A stretch of DNA of 64,000 nt from Ichthyophis bannanicus (lineage: Eukaryota; Chordata; Amphibia; Gymnophiona; Ichthyophiidae): contig CM066032.1 in NCBI GenBank assembly GCA_033557465.1, forward strand, positions 57,014,955 through 57,078,954. Direction: 5' to 3'. This document shows, one piece after another, positions 1 through 8,968 of this stretch (within the stretch, counting starts at the first letter, position 1; the number at the start of each line of letters is the position of its first letter). A program made the translations under genes and the position numbers. The notes beneath the pieces were generated by a model. That model did no database searches and had not been told where the DNA came from. It saw nothing but the letters and a program-made list of their open reading frames with translations.

Positions 1-97
1 ATATGAGGAACACATCATCGATGTAGCGTTTCCACATATTAATTTGTGCTTTGTAAGGATGTGAAGTCAAAAAGGGTTTTTCAAAATTAGAGACAAA
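1..97 (-). pseudogene. Penelope-type reverse transcriptase fragment (YxDD part)
   Basis: Read on the minus strand, this edge fragment encodes an uninterrupted peptide with SNFEKPFLTSH followed by MWKRYIDDVFLI. The YIDD box preceded by W-x-R and followed by hydrophobic residues is the catalytic motif C layout of Penelope-like elements, a retroelement class distinct from LINEs. The upstream RT motif lies at 4125-4240 on the same strand, and the two parts are separated by the 4.03-kb element 98-4124. The fragment runs off the left edge, so the C-terminal RT and any GIY-YIG endonuclease cannot be seen. The class is assigned from remembered motifs, not from a search. Confidence 0.6.
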
Positions 98-311
98 GGG
101 GTATTTTTAGTAAATCTTCTTAATGTTACCGGCGTTAGTTGCAGTCTTACTGTGACGAATGCCATATAAGGTAGTGGGTGTTCCGGTCTTAAGGAAGCAT
201 TTCGGGTTATCATGCGATAAAGTCCGTTATCCTGCAATAGAGGGAGCCGTGGGCACATTAATGCGCGTTAACCTTAATTAGGCGCGTTGAGCAACAAGCA
301 CAGCAATAGAG

Positions 312-380
312 GTGTAGCACAATGGTTAATACATTGACTGATAAAGCAAGGGTCATGAGTTTGATCCCCCAGTGGGCTTA
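312..380 (+). repeat. tRNA-like SINE head (A and B box)
   Basis: TAGCACAATGGTTA fits a Pol III A box, and AGTTTGATCCC about 40 bases later fits a B box, the spacing of a tRNA. It is followed by TAAGGCTGTCTGAGGCATT and the palindromic core. Its mirror image sits at 746-806. The aminoacyl stem and CCA end are not conserved, so this is a tRNA-derived promoter segment and not a tRNA gene. Confidence 0.6.
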
Positions 381-442
381 ATTAATAAGGCTGTCTGAGG
401 CATTAACCTTTACTTTAAATCAGTGCTGTCTGAGGCATTTTG

Positions 443-711
443 TTTTTTAATTTAAATTAGTGCTGCCAGCAAACACACCCTCACAGTGCCGTAACCTAAG
501 GTGCCGCATAAGGCGCCCTATAAGGCACTCCAGAGGGCACATTATAAAGTGCACTGTCTGCCTAGGCACCTTATAATGTTCCCTATAGGGCGTCTTATAA
601 GGTGCCTTAAAAGGCGCCTTATAGAGTGCTTTATAGGGTGCCTTATGAGGCACCTTAAGGTTACAGCACTGTGAGGGTGTTTTTGCTGGCTCACTAATTT
701 AAATTAAAAAA
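443..711. repeat. Palindromic core with GGCGCC/TTATAAGG motifs
   Basis: Positions 443-530 and 624-711 are inverted copies of each other with few mismatches (AATTTAAATTAG, then CAGCAAACACACCCTCACAG, then AAGGTGCC blocks). The 93-base centre is itself built of short CCTTATAA/GGCGCC motifs. The symmetry continues outward through GCTGTCTGAGGCATT into the two tRNA-like heads, so the folded arm is about 200 bp. Related cores lie at 45850-46085, 59240-59420 and 59620-59835. Confidence 0.75.
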
Positions 712-745
712 GGAAATGTCTCAGACAGTCCTATCAAATAACACC

Positions 746-806
746 ACTGTGGGATCAAACCCATGACCTCTGCCTCCACAGTCAATGAAGTAACCAGTGG
801 GCTACA
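746..806 (-). repeat. Opposed tRNA-like head
   Basis: On the minus strand TAGCCCACTGGTTA (A box) precedes GGGTTTGATCCC (B box). It points inward at the head at 312-380, so Pol III transcripts from the two would converge across the palindrome. Equivalent segments occur at 26925-26985, 45745-45800 and 60016-60081. Confidence 0.55.
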
Positions 807-1304
807 TATCTATTACTACTAACACCCCCCTGGCTGGCTACAGAAGGACTGCAGGTCACCATACAAACCGTCTGCTGTGGTTACCAGGATAGGGTTAACC
901 CACCTGTACCCATGATGCACTGTACATGCAGATCAGCAGTCTACAGATGATCACAAGATGGGGTATGCAAGCCCACAGCACCTCGGCCTGGTAGGGGGAA
1001 CTGACCATGTGTGTTACTGGCACAGAGTAGCTACAGACCGTCACATTGTACGGGTACTGTGCTCACCCTGCGGGTGAGGTGGGGCACCCAGCACCATGTC
1101 CACAGCACCTGTCTTAGCTGAGATAGGCTATGCTGTAGATCACCATCAGTGTGAGTGTGTGATAGGTAGTCCTTGCAGACGCACCTAGGATACACCTGTG
1201 TCCATCTGTATTCCCCAGTCACGTCTAGCCCTTGTGGACGATGATGCACCCAGAATAGTGCATATCCTGTGTGGGTACCATGGTCACATGATTTAAGTGA
1301 CGTT

Positions 1305-1392
1305 GGGAGGAGGGAGTGGAGTGGAGTGGAGTGGGGTGGGGGGAGTGGAGTGGGGTGTGTAGTCGAGTGGGGGAGTGGGGGGGGGGTGTTTG
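1305..1392 (+). repeat. G-rich simple repeat (GGAGT-type)
   Basis: A run of GGAGT and GGGGTGGGGGG units on the plus strand. It has many G-tracts of three or more and so could form G-quadruplexes. The short ORFs that cross it on the minus strand are proline/threonine/serine-rich translations of the repeat and are not genes. The corresponding stretch is absent from copy B. Confidence 0.8.
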
Positions 1393-1790
1393 GACCCATA
1401 GGCAGGTTATGTAGTACCACCCAACCTGCCCTCTAGGGCTCAGTGTGGGGGACAGGATCTCCCACCAACAGATCCACATTCTACATCCCTGCAATGGTGG
1501 CAGCAGATGGGACCATCAACCTCAGTCCTGAAGGGGAACAGATACCCTGCAGAGCAGTCAATGCAGATCTGTACATATCCACAAGGCCTGGAAATGCTCA
1601 GCTGTCCCCCACCACTATCTGACAATCTCCAGCACCGAGCACAGTGAGTCTCCAGCTAGCCATACACATACTAACTGCAAACAGTCGGCTAGCTAGTCCA
1701 TAGTGCATGTCCCTTGAAAAGATGTGAGCACACCCACCAAGCACATAAGTCAGTGATTGGGCCCCAGAAAACAGAACCCATATATATCAC

Positions 1791-2057
1791 TTGAAAGAAA
1801 TAGCACTATGGGGGAACCTAGCCATACCGTGGTCACTGCTCAGTCAGGGTGAGAGTGACCTCCCAGCAGGATATGCTGTGGCCACCCTGTCCATGCAGGT
1901 GGTGGCTGGGCACTACAATGTCCCAGCCATTGCCCTATGCCTTGCGCAGATGCATCTTGCCCAGGCCGCCCTGTCCGGGCCATACCCACGGTACCTTGCT
2001 CCTCATTATGCACATTGGCAGGCTAACACTGGAAACAGTGAAAGCAGTGTGGGCTGA
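1791..2057 (+). CDS. Short ORF (about 88 codons) retained in three copies of the TIR element
   Basis: The frame contains SLLSQGESDLPAGYAVATL, then HYNVPAIALC and YLAPHYAHWQA. Copy B (60967-61350, plus) and copy C (25722-25955, minus) keep the same frame open with the same peptides and mostly substitution differences. I do not recognise a family. There is no signal peptide, no clear membrane helix and no zinc ligand set. Two readings are possible: a small accessory protein, or a non-coding conserved segment that happens to be free of stops (it is GC-rich, which favours chance openness). No Kozak-context start is shared by all copies, so the start is arbitrary. Confidence 0.3.
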   Translation: MKEIALWGNLAIPWSLLSQGESDLPAGYAVATLSMQVVAGHYNVPAIALCLAQMHLAQAALSGPYPRYLAPHYAHWQANTGNSESSVG

Positions 2058-2276
2058 GTAAGGTGTTCGCAGCCATAACACACTGGATAGAGAGACACAT
2101 ACTCCTACACCTATGCTAGCATTGTGCAAATATAGAGGCTTTTGGCAGCCCTGGTCACCTCACAGTCCTGGGCACAGTACAGGCATGGCTATGGTACACA
2201 ATACTGTTGGGGTCACTCCCAGGGGTGGTAAACACTGTCAGAAACCAAAACGGAAACACGCTCCACAGATATCAGA

Positions 2277-2358
2277 AAGGTTGCTATGATGCAGCTCTGT
2301 CAGCAAATTGTGCTTAACTTAAGAATTGCTATCTGCCATTAATCATAGCAACCTTTTG
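2277..2358. repeat. Small hairpin inside the TIR element
   Basis: AAAGGTTGCTATGAT and ATCATAGCAACCTTTT form 15-16-bp arms around about 50 bases. The same hairpin is present at 61490-61575 (decayed), 23657-23735 and 45418-45500. It may be a nested MITE or a structural part of the element. Confidence 0.65.
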
Positions 2359-2534
2359 ATATATGTGTAGCGTATTCCCAGATTTAGGGCGGTATTGCTA
2401 AGGTATGCAAGTGCTAGTATTGGGAGATGTTGCTGCACGCAGGGCCCAACAGCCTGACCCTCCATGAGGCTTTGGATAGTGGAGCCTGTGGATGCGGGTG
2501 TTTCTGCCCCTGTTGGCCGCTGCCCTAGGACAGA

Positions 2535-2725
2535 GGTTCCCAACTCTGGTCCTGGTGGGCCAAACACTGTTCGGGTTTTCATGCTGTCCCTAATGAATAT
2601 GCATGAGATACATTTGCATACCATGGGGGCGGCGCATAGAAATGCAGCACAGGCATCTTTATTAGAGACAGCATGAAACCTGAATGGTGTTTGGCCCTCC
2701 AGGACTGGAGTTGGGAAACTCTGCT
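2535..2725. repeat. ATGCAAAT palindromic repeat (MITE-like)
   Basis: The left half begins GGTTCCCAACTCTGGTCCTG and carries TGAATATGCATGAGA and TTTGCATACC. The right half is the inverse (CTCCAGGACTGGAGTTGGGAA), giving an imperfect palindrome of about 190 bp. Related copies lie at 23287-23480, 45250-45405 and 61742-61930, with a partial one near 62330-62400. In copy D it lies right at the edge, which suggests it can also exist independently of the larger element. Confidence 0.65.
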
Positions 2726-2854
2726 CTAGGTATTGCACATGTTTATGGTGTCTGTGCTCTGTAGCGTAAAATATAGGCGTTTCAGGCATGTTTATGTTAT
2801 CTGCAGTAAAGGTTCCGTCTTTATTACTGGATAAAAAATGGGGATTGGGTTGGC

Positions 2855-2925
2855 AGGAGCCACAGCTGGGACTTGAACGTGTAATCTTTTGCTTCTGAAC
2901 ACACTGTCTGTGTGTACAGTACCAC
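2855..2925 (-). repeat. tRNA-like segment near the 3' part of the element
   Basis: The minus strand reads an A-box-like GTGGTACTGTACAC and a B-box-like CGTTCAAGTCCC. Copy B has it twice (62085-62160 and 62535-62610) because of an internal duplication. Decayed; not a tRNA gene. Confidence 0.45.
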
Positions 2926-4124
2926 ACTGTTACCATAGGGGCAGCTTATTCCCTGGGGATACCATGACTGTTCATCACACAGAGCCTGTCTGTTGCAGTG
3001 TACGGCACCCACCTAAACAGGGCTAGGCCATGGTCTGCTGTGGGAAGATGCCACTGCCCCCTCCACCACCAGTACCCTTCCGCCACCATGCTGACATGCC
3101 CTTATGCTGGTGGTGCGCAGTCTCAGGCCATCCAGTGTGCCGGTAGGTGGCTGCCTATGGTGCAGGATCTGGGATAGGGGTACCTGCATAGACGTCCATG
3201 TTTCCCCCCACCACCGCCTGCCAATGTTCTGTGCCCTTGGGGGTACCTGCTGGGAACTATCCCCTGTGACACTGTGAGAAACACATTCGTGCCCATGTTG
3301 GGCCCTCATCAGTTGCTGTCTGGCTGCTGTACAGTTTCAGCATTCCTATGTGCCACCTAGGCATCTCCCTAGTCCGCACTGTGCCCCAGCTGCACCACAG
3401 CATGTGCCGCCTGCAGCCCTCTGTATCCCATTTTCCAGCATCTCTACAGTTGCCCTTTCTGACATGCCCACCCTGCTGTTGCTGCACATGTGCACGCCAT
3501 AAGAAACCTGTCCAATAAAAAGGGAAAACCCTGATCAGCGCTATTTCAATGTGGTATCATTCACCTTGTATGGGGACAGAGCATAGACCCTTCCAAAAAT
3601 GATATCTTTTTTTGGAGCTTTCTCAGTAGTGTTTTTTAATTTTTCCCATTAATATCTCTATTGACCAGCTTGGTTATGGTGATTTAAAATTTTGTTCAGG
3701 TCATTTTCCATGTTTATTTGCCCTTTTGTTACGTGCACATGTATCACAACTATCACTTTTTTTAGGTTTCTCTGGCTTTGCTTACATTGCTGACGGAAAT
3801 GGTTTCTCTTTCCTGCAAATGTGCCTTAACGTGAGGGTTTCACTGACGGTAGTGATCAGACCCGGAATCCACAGCGTTAGTGTGCCTGGAGCCTCTCCCC
3901 TCCCACTCTCCACCCATTGACCCCTTCTCTCTGCCCTCTGGGAAACCTTCCTCCGCCCTTCAGCGCCGGATTTCACGGCGTTAGGATGCCTTAATGCCGC
4001 AGGCGCGTTATCGCGTGATAAAGTACGTTATTGCACGATAACACGCCTTAATCGCCCGATAACGTACCTTATCATGTGCTAATTCTGCCGCTGCAACGTT
4101 AGCGCCCTTTAGTAAACATACTCC

Positions 4125-4240
4125 ATAGAGATTAGTGACATCCGGTGCTACTGAGGAACCCATCGCTACACTCTTTATCTGTTGGTAATAAAGTTCCTGA
4201 AAGCAAAAAAAGTTGTTACACAGTATTAGAGTGGCCAATT
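4125..4240 (-). pseudogene. Penelope-type reverse transcriptase fragment (motif B part)
   Basis: The minus strand encodes LYYQQIKSVAMGSSVAP followed by DVTNLY and then stops at the end of the TIR element. The AMGSxxAPxxxNLY layout is typical of the RT block that in Penelope-like elements lies some tens of residues before YIDD. That YIDD block is found at 1-97 on the same strand, so the two pieces are one gene split by the insertion 98-4124. Upstream (plus-strand positions above 4240) the frame is lost at an L2 3' tail. Confidence 0.6.
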
Positions 4241-4254
4241 GATATAAATTATTT

Positions 4255-4975
4255 ATTTTTTTTATTTATTTATCATTTGTATACCGCTTCTTCCAGTGAT
4301 CAGAAGCGGATAAACTTTCATGTCAAACATAACTATGGTTACATCTGTAATGAGTCAAAAATTTACATTTGATTTTCGGGTGAGAATCATTATAAATTAC
4401 AAGTAATTACAGTGTAGGAGTAACATATATACAATATAGGAGTGATGATATATACAATATGAGAATATATATACAAGTTTTGCATGAGAAGAGCCTTATG
4501 GCTATGCTTGTGGTGATTCTATAGACAGTGATTCATACTAAAAATTTAGGAGTGTTTATTTTGGCTCTTAGGTATAGTTAAGTTGGATCGTATGCTTCAT
4601 TAAAGAGGTGTGTTTTTAACTTTTTTCTAAAGTCTTTCAGGTCGTTAATTGATCTCAGGTCTGTTGGAAGTTGGTTCCATATGGTAGGTGCTGTGTATGT
4701 GAAAGCTCGCTTACTCGTGCAGGCTTTGGCTGATCTGATACTGGTTGGTATGCATAGAGTGTTTGTGTTGCAGATTCTTCTATTTCTGGAAGGGGGTTGA
4801 GTGTTTATGAGGTTGTTGAGGTGTGATGGTGCTATGTTGTGTATGAGTTTGAATGCTGTAACTAATAGTTTGTATTTTATACGGGCGGTTATGGGTAGCC
4901 AGTGTAGTTCAGCTAATATTGGTGTGATGTGTTCAGTGATTTTCTTCTTCATGATCATTCTGGCTGAAACGTTTT
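4255..4975 (-). pseudogene. L2-group LINE 3' end (C-terminal ORF2)
   Basis: On the minus strand the frame reads ELHWLPITARIKYKLL, then APSHLNNLI, then WNQLPTDLRSINDLKDFRK and KTHLF. This is the conserved C-terminal block found after the RT domain in L2-group LINEs and is closely paralleled by the other L2 copies in this window. The 3' tail is at the left end (TTTATTTATTT next to GTATACCGCTTC), confirming minus orientation. It is 5' truncated: no RT catalytic motif remains, and the frame before about 4975 runs into unrelated AT-rich sequence. Confidence 0.75.
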
Positions 4976-5980
4976 GAGCCATTAAATAAAACATCAAAAT
5001 TAAGAACATAAGTAGAAACATAAATATCACTAAATAAACATATGGAAATATGAAGGAGAACGATGAGGAGGACACAAATAAAGGCAAAAGGTACCTTATA
5101 TCGCGTAGTGCATTAAGAATGGGCACTAAAGGTAAAACAATAAATAAATGTTAAACGAAACCAAATTGGAAACATAAAAAGCATAAACAATATATCTTAA
5201 AAGCATAAATACATGACAAATACATAAATATAAATATAAGGCAATGCCAATAAAAATATGAGGATCATGCCATTAAAAAATTATGTAAAGAACCGCATAC
5301 ACAAAAAAGCTACATCTATGCTTAATAAGGAAACCTCCGTTCCTAGAGTACTTAGAACAAAAATGGAACAAACAAAGATTATGAGGACAAAACACTTGTC
5401 TAATATTTTTTGAAAAACTATATTCTTATCTTTTTTTTTTAAATACATCATTTGTTTGCCCATCATAGAACGAGCACCTGAAGAAACAAGATAGAAATGT
5501 CAAATGGAATCCTCTTAGTCCACTGAAGGATAGGTAGAATATGTATTGCCCGATTCTGTAGAATATTATTATACAATATTTTAGAGTGACTACAAGGGAC
5601 ACGGCTTCAAAATAGAATGCGCCGTGGGGCATTTACAAAGGTAAATATTGTACACTGAAAAAATAGCTACAAGGACTATCGCTTCAAATCAGAACGCACT
5701 GAGGACAAAATGGGGCATTTATAAAAATAAAGACTGTATATTAGAAACAATCGTTTTAAGAGGATAAAAAGTTTGTTACAGAAAGGGGGTAAAAACAGAA
5801 AAACTCACCGTACAGTACAAACTTCACTGTTTGCTTTTTCTAAATGAGCCACCCTACGCTTCAACCTTGCATAAATATGAGCATTTTCCCACCGGCACAA
5901 GGTGAAAGGTCACAGATGTGCAAACGTGCAGTGTAAGGAAACTTGCAAGTAGATTCGAACTTCACCAATGAGAAAACTAA
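4976..5980. other. AT-rich stretch without recognisable gene
   Basis: About 1 kb of AT-rich DNA with many short ORFs in all frames and no conserved motif. Two similar passages (about 5585-5640 and 5660-5725: CTTCAAAATAGAATGCGCC and CTTCAAATCAGAACGCACT, each near GGGGCATTTA) suggest an old local duplication. No function can be supported. Confidence 0.5.
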
Positions 5981-6071
5981 GGGGTATGTTTACTAAGCAG
6001 TCCTAACGTGCATCCGGCGATAATGTGCAGGATGCCATAAAAGGAGTGGGCGTTCCGGTCTAAACATTGCT
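5981..6071 (+). repeat. Isolated 5' terminus of the TIR element
   Basis: GGGGTATGTTTACTAA followed by the sub-terminal GGCGATAATGTGCAGGATGCC block and GGAGTGGGCGTTCCGGTC matches the 5' ends at 98 and 58895. It is cut after about 90 bases, where L1 coding sequence begins. It is preceded by CTAA, compatible with a TAA target site if the element is Harbinger-like. Confidence 0.6.
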
Positions 6072-6074
6072 ATT

Positions 6075-7283
6075 GTGTTGGAAACGCAGCTAGCTTGTCG
6101 GCTACTGTCAACGTGTATCGATGGGGGTGAAGACTTTTCCACGGATATGCCCTTGTGGCTGAATCCACGCTTTGCCATCGGAGGGAAGCCTGTCTCGTGG
6201 AAAAAGTGGGTGGAGCAGGGTCTTGTAACCGTTGGACAACTGATAAGTGGAAATGCTTTTAAAACCTTTGACAGATTAAGAATGGAATTTGGATTGCCTA
6301 ACGCAAGCTATTTCCAATGGTGCCAGCTTCGACACTGCCTGAGCAAGGCAGGAGTGTCTCCGGTCTTACTACGTACCGATTGGCCATTGCGACAGAAGCT
6401 ACAAGAACTGCAAGCAGACACTAAAGCTGTTTCGAGATGTGTAGCGATTCTCCGGTCCAAAAGTGACAAGATATGCACTAAGGTGCAATCGGTGTGGGCT
6501 GCTGAAACCGGCGATGATATAACTCCGGAGATGTGGGACACTTTCTGGGGGACTCAAATACGTATCACAAGAGCTGTGTCTCTCACACAATCTATGTACT
6601 TTATAGCGCATTGAGCACACATTACACCGGTTAAGAAAATGAAATGGACGCTGCAGGAGGGGAATCGCTGTTGGTCATGCAACACGGATATTGGGACATT
6701 GGCGCATATGCTGTTCCATTGTAAATCCCTGGAAATATATTGGAATAGAATATGGGAATGCATATCACAGATCTTAAACTTGCAAACTCCCATCTCGTAT
6801 CGGATAATAGTATATAAATCCATAGCCATGGAGCCCAATTTGATGAAATGGGATAGTCAACTATTGGACTTAATGCTCGGGATAGCACTTAAAATAGTTT
6901 TAATGCACTGGAAAAATCTTGCCAAAGCTCGCTTTGAGAATTGGTGGAATCTCTTACTCTTACACAAGACCTATGAAGAACTCTATATAGCTAAAAACCC
7001 ATGGTCTGGTAAACTGAGTAGGAAATGGACAGCTCTGCAAAGTTTCATGAAGACGACTGGTGAAATCTACTCTGTGGAATGGTAGCTGCTATACACACAT
7101 AGAGCAGGGGGGGGGGGTGGCGTGCTGGATTGGACTGATACTGGTTCTTGTTGAAGTTATTGTATTGTTTAGTTATAATGATTAATGGGAATCTGCTTGG
7201 ATCCTGCTATGCTAATAACCGTTTGTATTGTTGTTATATGTGTTGAAAATGAATAAAAATATATTAACAAAAAAAAAAAAATT
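6075..7283 (+). pseudogene. L1-type LINE 3' end with poly(A)
   Basis: Two frames cover the end of an L1-type ORF2. The first (to 6614) reads LPNASYFQWCQLRH after a PLWLNP...GGKPVSWKKW block, the region downstream of the RT in L1 ORF2. After a frame break, the second (6639-7085) has CWSCNTDIGTLAHMLFHC, the C-x2-C...H...C zinc knuckle of the L1 ORF2 C-terminus, followed by W-rich sequence to a stop at 7085. The 3' UTR has a G run (7108-7118) and ends in AATAAA and a run of A at 7270-7283. It is heavily 5' truncated. The first 90 bases upstream belong to a TIR element end, and the poly(A) abuts a minus-strand CR1. Confidence 0.85.
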
Positions 7284-8034
7284 TGCAACTGCTCCTTTTA
7301 GTTTTTTCTTAATTATTTTCCTCATTTTATCATAGTCTCCCTTTCGAATGTTAAAAGGTAGTACTGTGGATTTCCTTACTATCCCTCCTCCACTAATTAA
7401 ATCAAAGGCGATCATGCCATGATCACTATTGCCAAGTGGCTCCAACACCCTTATCTCTTGCACTAGATCTGGTGTTCCACTAAGGACTAGGTCTAATATG
7501 GCTTCCCCTCTGGTCAGTTCATGAACCAGCTGCTCCAAGAAGCAGTCATATATGTCATCTAGGAACTTATCTCCCTAGCATGTCCTGTTGTGACACTGAC
7601 CCAGTCGATACCGGGGGTAATTGAAATCACCCACTATTATTACTGCGCTATAACTTTTGTTAGCTTCCTTGATTTGTTTGAGCATTTCATCATCCATTTG
7701 TTCATTCTGGCCAGGCGGTCGATAGTACCACTACCATCGCCTTCCCCTTTTTACATGGAATTTCAATCCATAGAGATTCTACAGCAAATTTTCTTTCCTG
7801 CAAAACTTTAATCCTTTCTGACTCAATGCCCTCTCTAACATAGAGCGCAACCCCTCCACCAATTTGATCAGCTCTATCATTAAAATATAGTTTGTATCCA
7901 GGTATCACAGTGTCCCACTGGTTGTCCTCCTTCCACCATGTCTCTGATATTCCAATCATATCTAACCTTTCATTTAATGCTATATATTCTAACTCTCCCA
8001 TCTTATTTTTTAGACTTCTACCATTTGCATACAA
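7284..8034 (-). pseudogene. CR1 ORF2 endonuclease domain (broken)
   Basis: APE-type endonuclease of a CR1 LINE, which nicks the genomic target for target-primed reverse transcription. On the minus strand the frame starts with NGRSLKNKMGELEYI, then ISETWW (catalytic Glu), IGGGVALYVRE, GDFNYP near 7610, and GNSDHGMIAFDL near 7420 (the SDH triad end). A frameshift near 7705-7720 separates the first part from the second, and a further break lies near 7560. The domain runs into the N-terminal part of the linker (KMRKIIKKKLKGAVA) and is cut at the L1 poly(A) at 7283. The RT is missing. Confidence 0.85.
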
Positions 8035-8039
8035 GCATT

Positions 8040-8378
8040 TTAGAGACTTATTTTATTCATATTAGTTTGGCTGTTGGTAGACATGGGTAATTTGGGATCT
8101 TTAAGATCTTTCTGCTCCATACTCGAGGGCATTTGGGCTACTTTACTCTTTTTTGGAACCTCTCTGCTTTTGTTAGTATCCTTCAAGGATACATTCTTCT
8201 GAACCATCCGCTCTTGGGTGACTGTTGGCTTTCCCCTATTATCTAGTTTAAAAGCTGCTCTATCTCCTTTGTAAAGGTTAATGCCAGCAGCCTGGTTCCA
8301 TCCGGTTAAGGTGAAGCCCATCCCTTCGGAAGCGCCCCTCCTTTCCCCAGAATGTTCCCCAGTTCCTAACAAATCCAA
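8040..8378 (-). pseudogene. CR1 ORF1/ORF2 junction region
   Basis: Minus-strand frame between the esterase-coding ORF1 and the endonuclease. The first part (GMGFTLTGWNQAAGINLYKG) corresponds to the end of ORF1 seen at 50160-50240 (VHLNWDGTRLLALTFKK) but has decayed, losing the catalytic His context. The rest (VQKNVSLKDTNKSREVPKK) matches the start of ORF2 in the CR1 copy at 50276, confirming one family. No function of its own. Confidence 0.6.
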
Positions 8379-8857
8379 AAACCCTCATTTCTGCACCATT
8401 GTCTCATCCACGCATTGAGACTCCGGAGCTCTGCCTGCCTTTTGGGTCCTGCACGGGGAACAGGAAGCATTTCGGAGAACGCTACCCTGGAAGTTCTGGA
8501 TTTCAACTTCCTACCTAAAAGCCTAAATTTAGCCTCCAGAACCTCCCTACCACATTTTCCTATGTCATTGGTACCAAAATATACCAAGACAGCAGACTCC
8601 TCCCCAGCACTATCTAAGACCTTATCTAGGTGGCGCGTGAGGTCTTCTACCTTCGCACCGGGCAGGCATGTTACCAGGCGATCCTCACGTCCACCAGCCA
8701 CCCAGCTATCTACATGCCTAATGATCGAATCCCCAACTATAACGGCTATCCTAACCCTTCCCTCATGGACACATGGCCCTGGAGAAACTTCCTCGGTGCA
8801 AGAGGGTTTTACATCACCTGGAGGACAGGTCCTACTTACAGGATCACTTCCTGCCAC
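8366..8857 (-). pseudogene. CR1 ORF1 esterase (SGNH-type) domain
   Basis: ORF1 of CR1 LINEs can carry an SGNH/GDSL-type esterase domain (established for CR1-like elements). Here the minus strand reads IAVIVGDSIIRHVD (block I with the nucleophile Ser of GDS), LPGAKVEDL, and VYFGTNDIGK (the GTND block). The catalytic Asp-His block lies beyond the stop at the end of this frame and is seen decayed in 8040-8378. The 5' part of ORF1 (zinc-binding and coiled-coil part) is not present in frame: upstream sequence near 8890-8960 is out of frame and then joins the 140-bp repeats of a plus-strand L2. Confidence 0.8.
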
Positions 8858-8968
8858 ACGAGGTCTCCTGTCACGTGACTTCTCTCCTCCATGGCAACAG
8901 GGATGCTGCCAGACTGGAAGTGGGACTTCAGGACAGGTCTTGAAGGACTAGAACAGGGGACTGTTACT

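Larger units (their letters stand above)
98..4124 (+). mobile_element. 4.03-kb TIR element, copy A (unclassified, non-autonomous)
   Basis: The boundaries are set in two independent ways. The ends carry imperfect inverted repeats (GGGGTATTTTTAGTAAA at 98 against GGAGTATGTTTACTAAA read inward from 4124, 14 of 17 identical), and they coincide with the points where a Penelope-type reading frame is broken. Sub-terminal blocks on both sides are rich in GCGATAA-like motifs. Inside, in order, are a tRNA-like head (312-380), a palindromic core (443-711), an opposed tRNA-like head (746-806), a G-rich run, a short ORF (1791-2057), an 80-bp hairpin, an ATGCAAAT palindrome (2535-2725) and a further tRNA-like segment (2855-2925, minus). 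The same order recurs in copies B, C and D. No transposase is visible. The ends might be moved by a Harbinger or another DDE enzyme, but no clear target duplication remains (AAA against ATA at the flanks). Confidence 0.7.

Noticed and set aside
1031..1494. Pro/Thr/His-rich minus-strand ORFs
   Set aside because: They translate the GGAGT-type simple repeat; no conserved frame in copies B or C.
98..4124. Helitron or retrovirus-like element
   Set aside because: No TC...CTRR ends, no Rep/helicase, and no long terminal direct repeats; inverted ends are seen instead.
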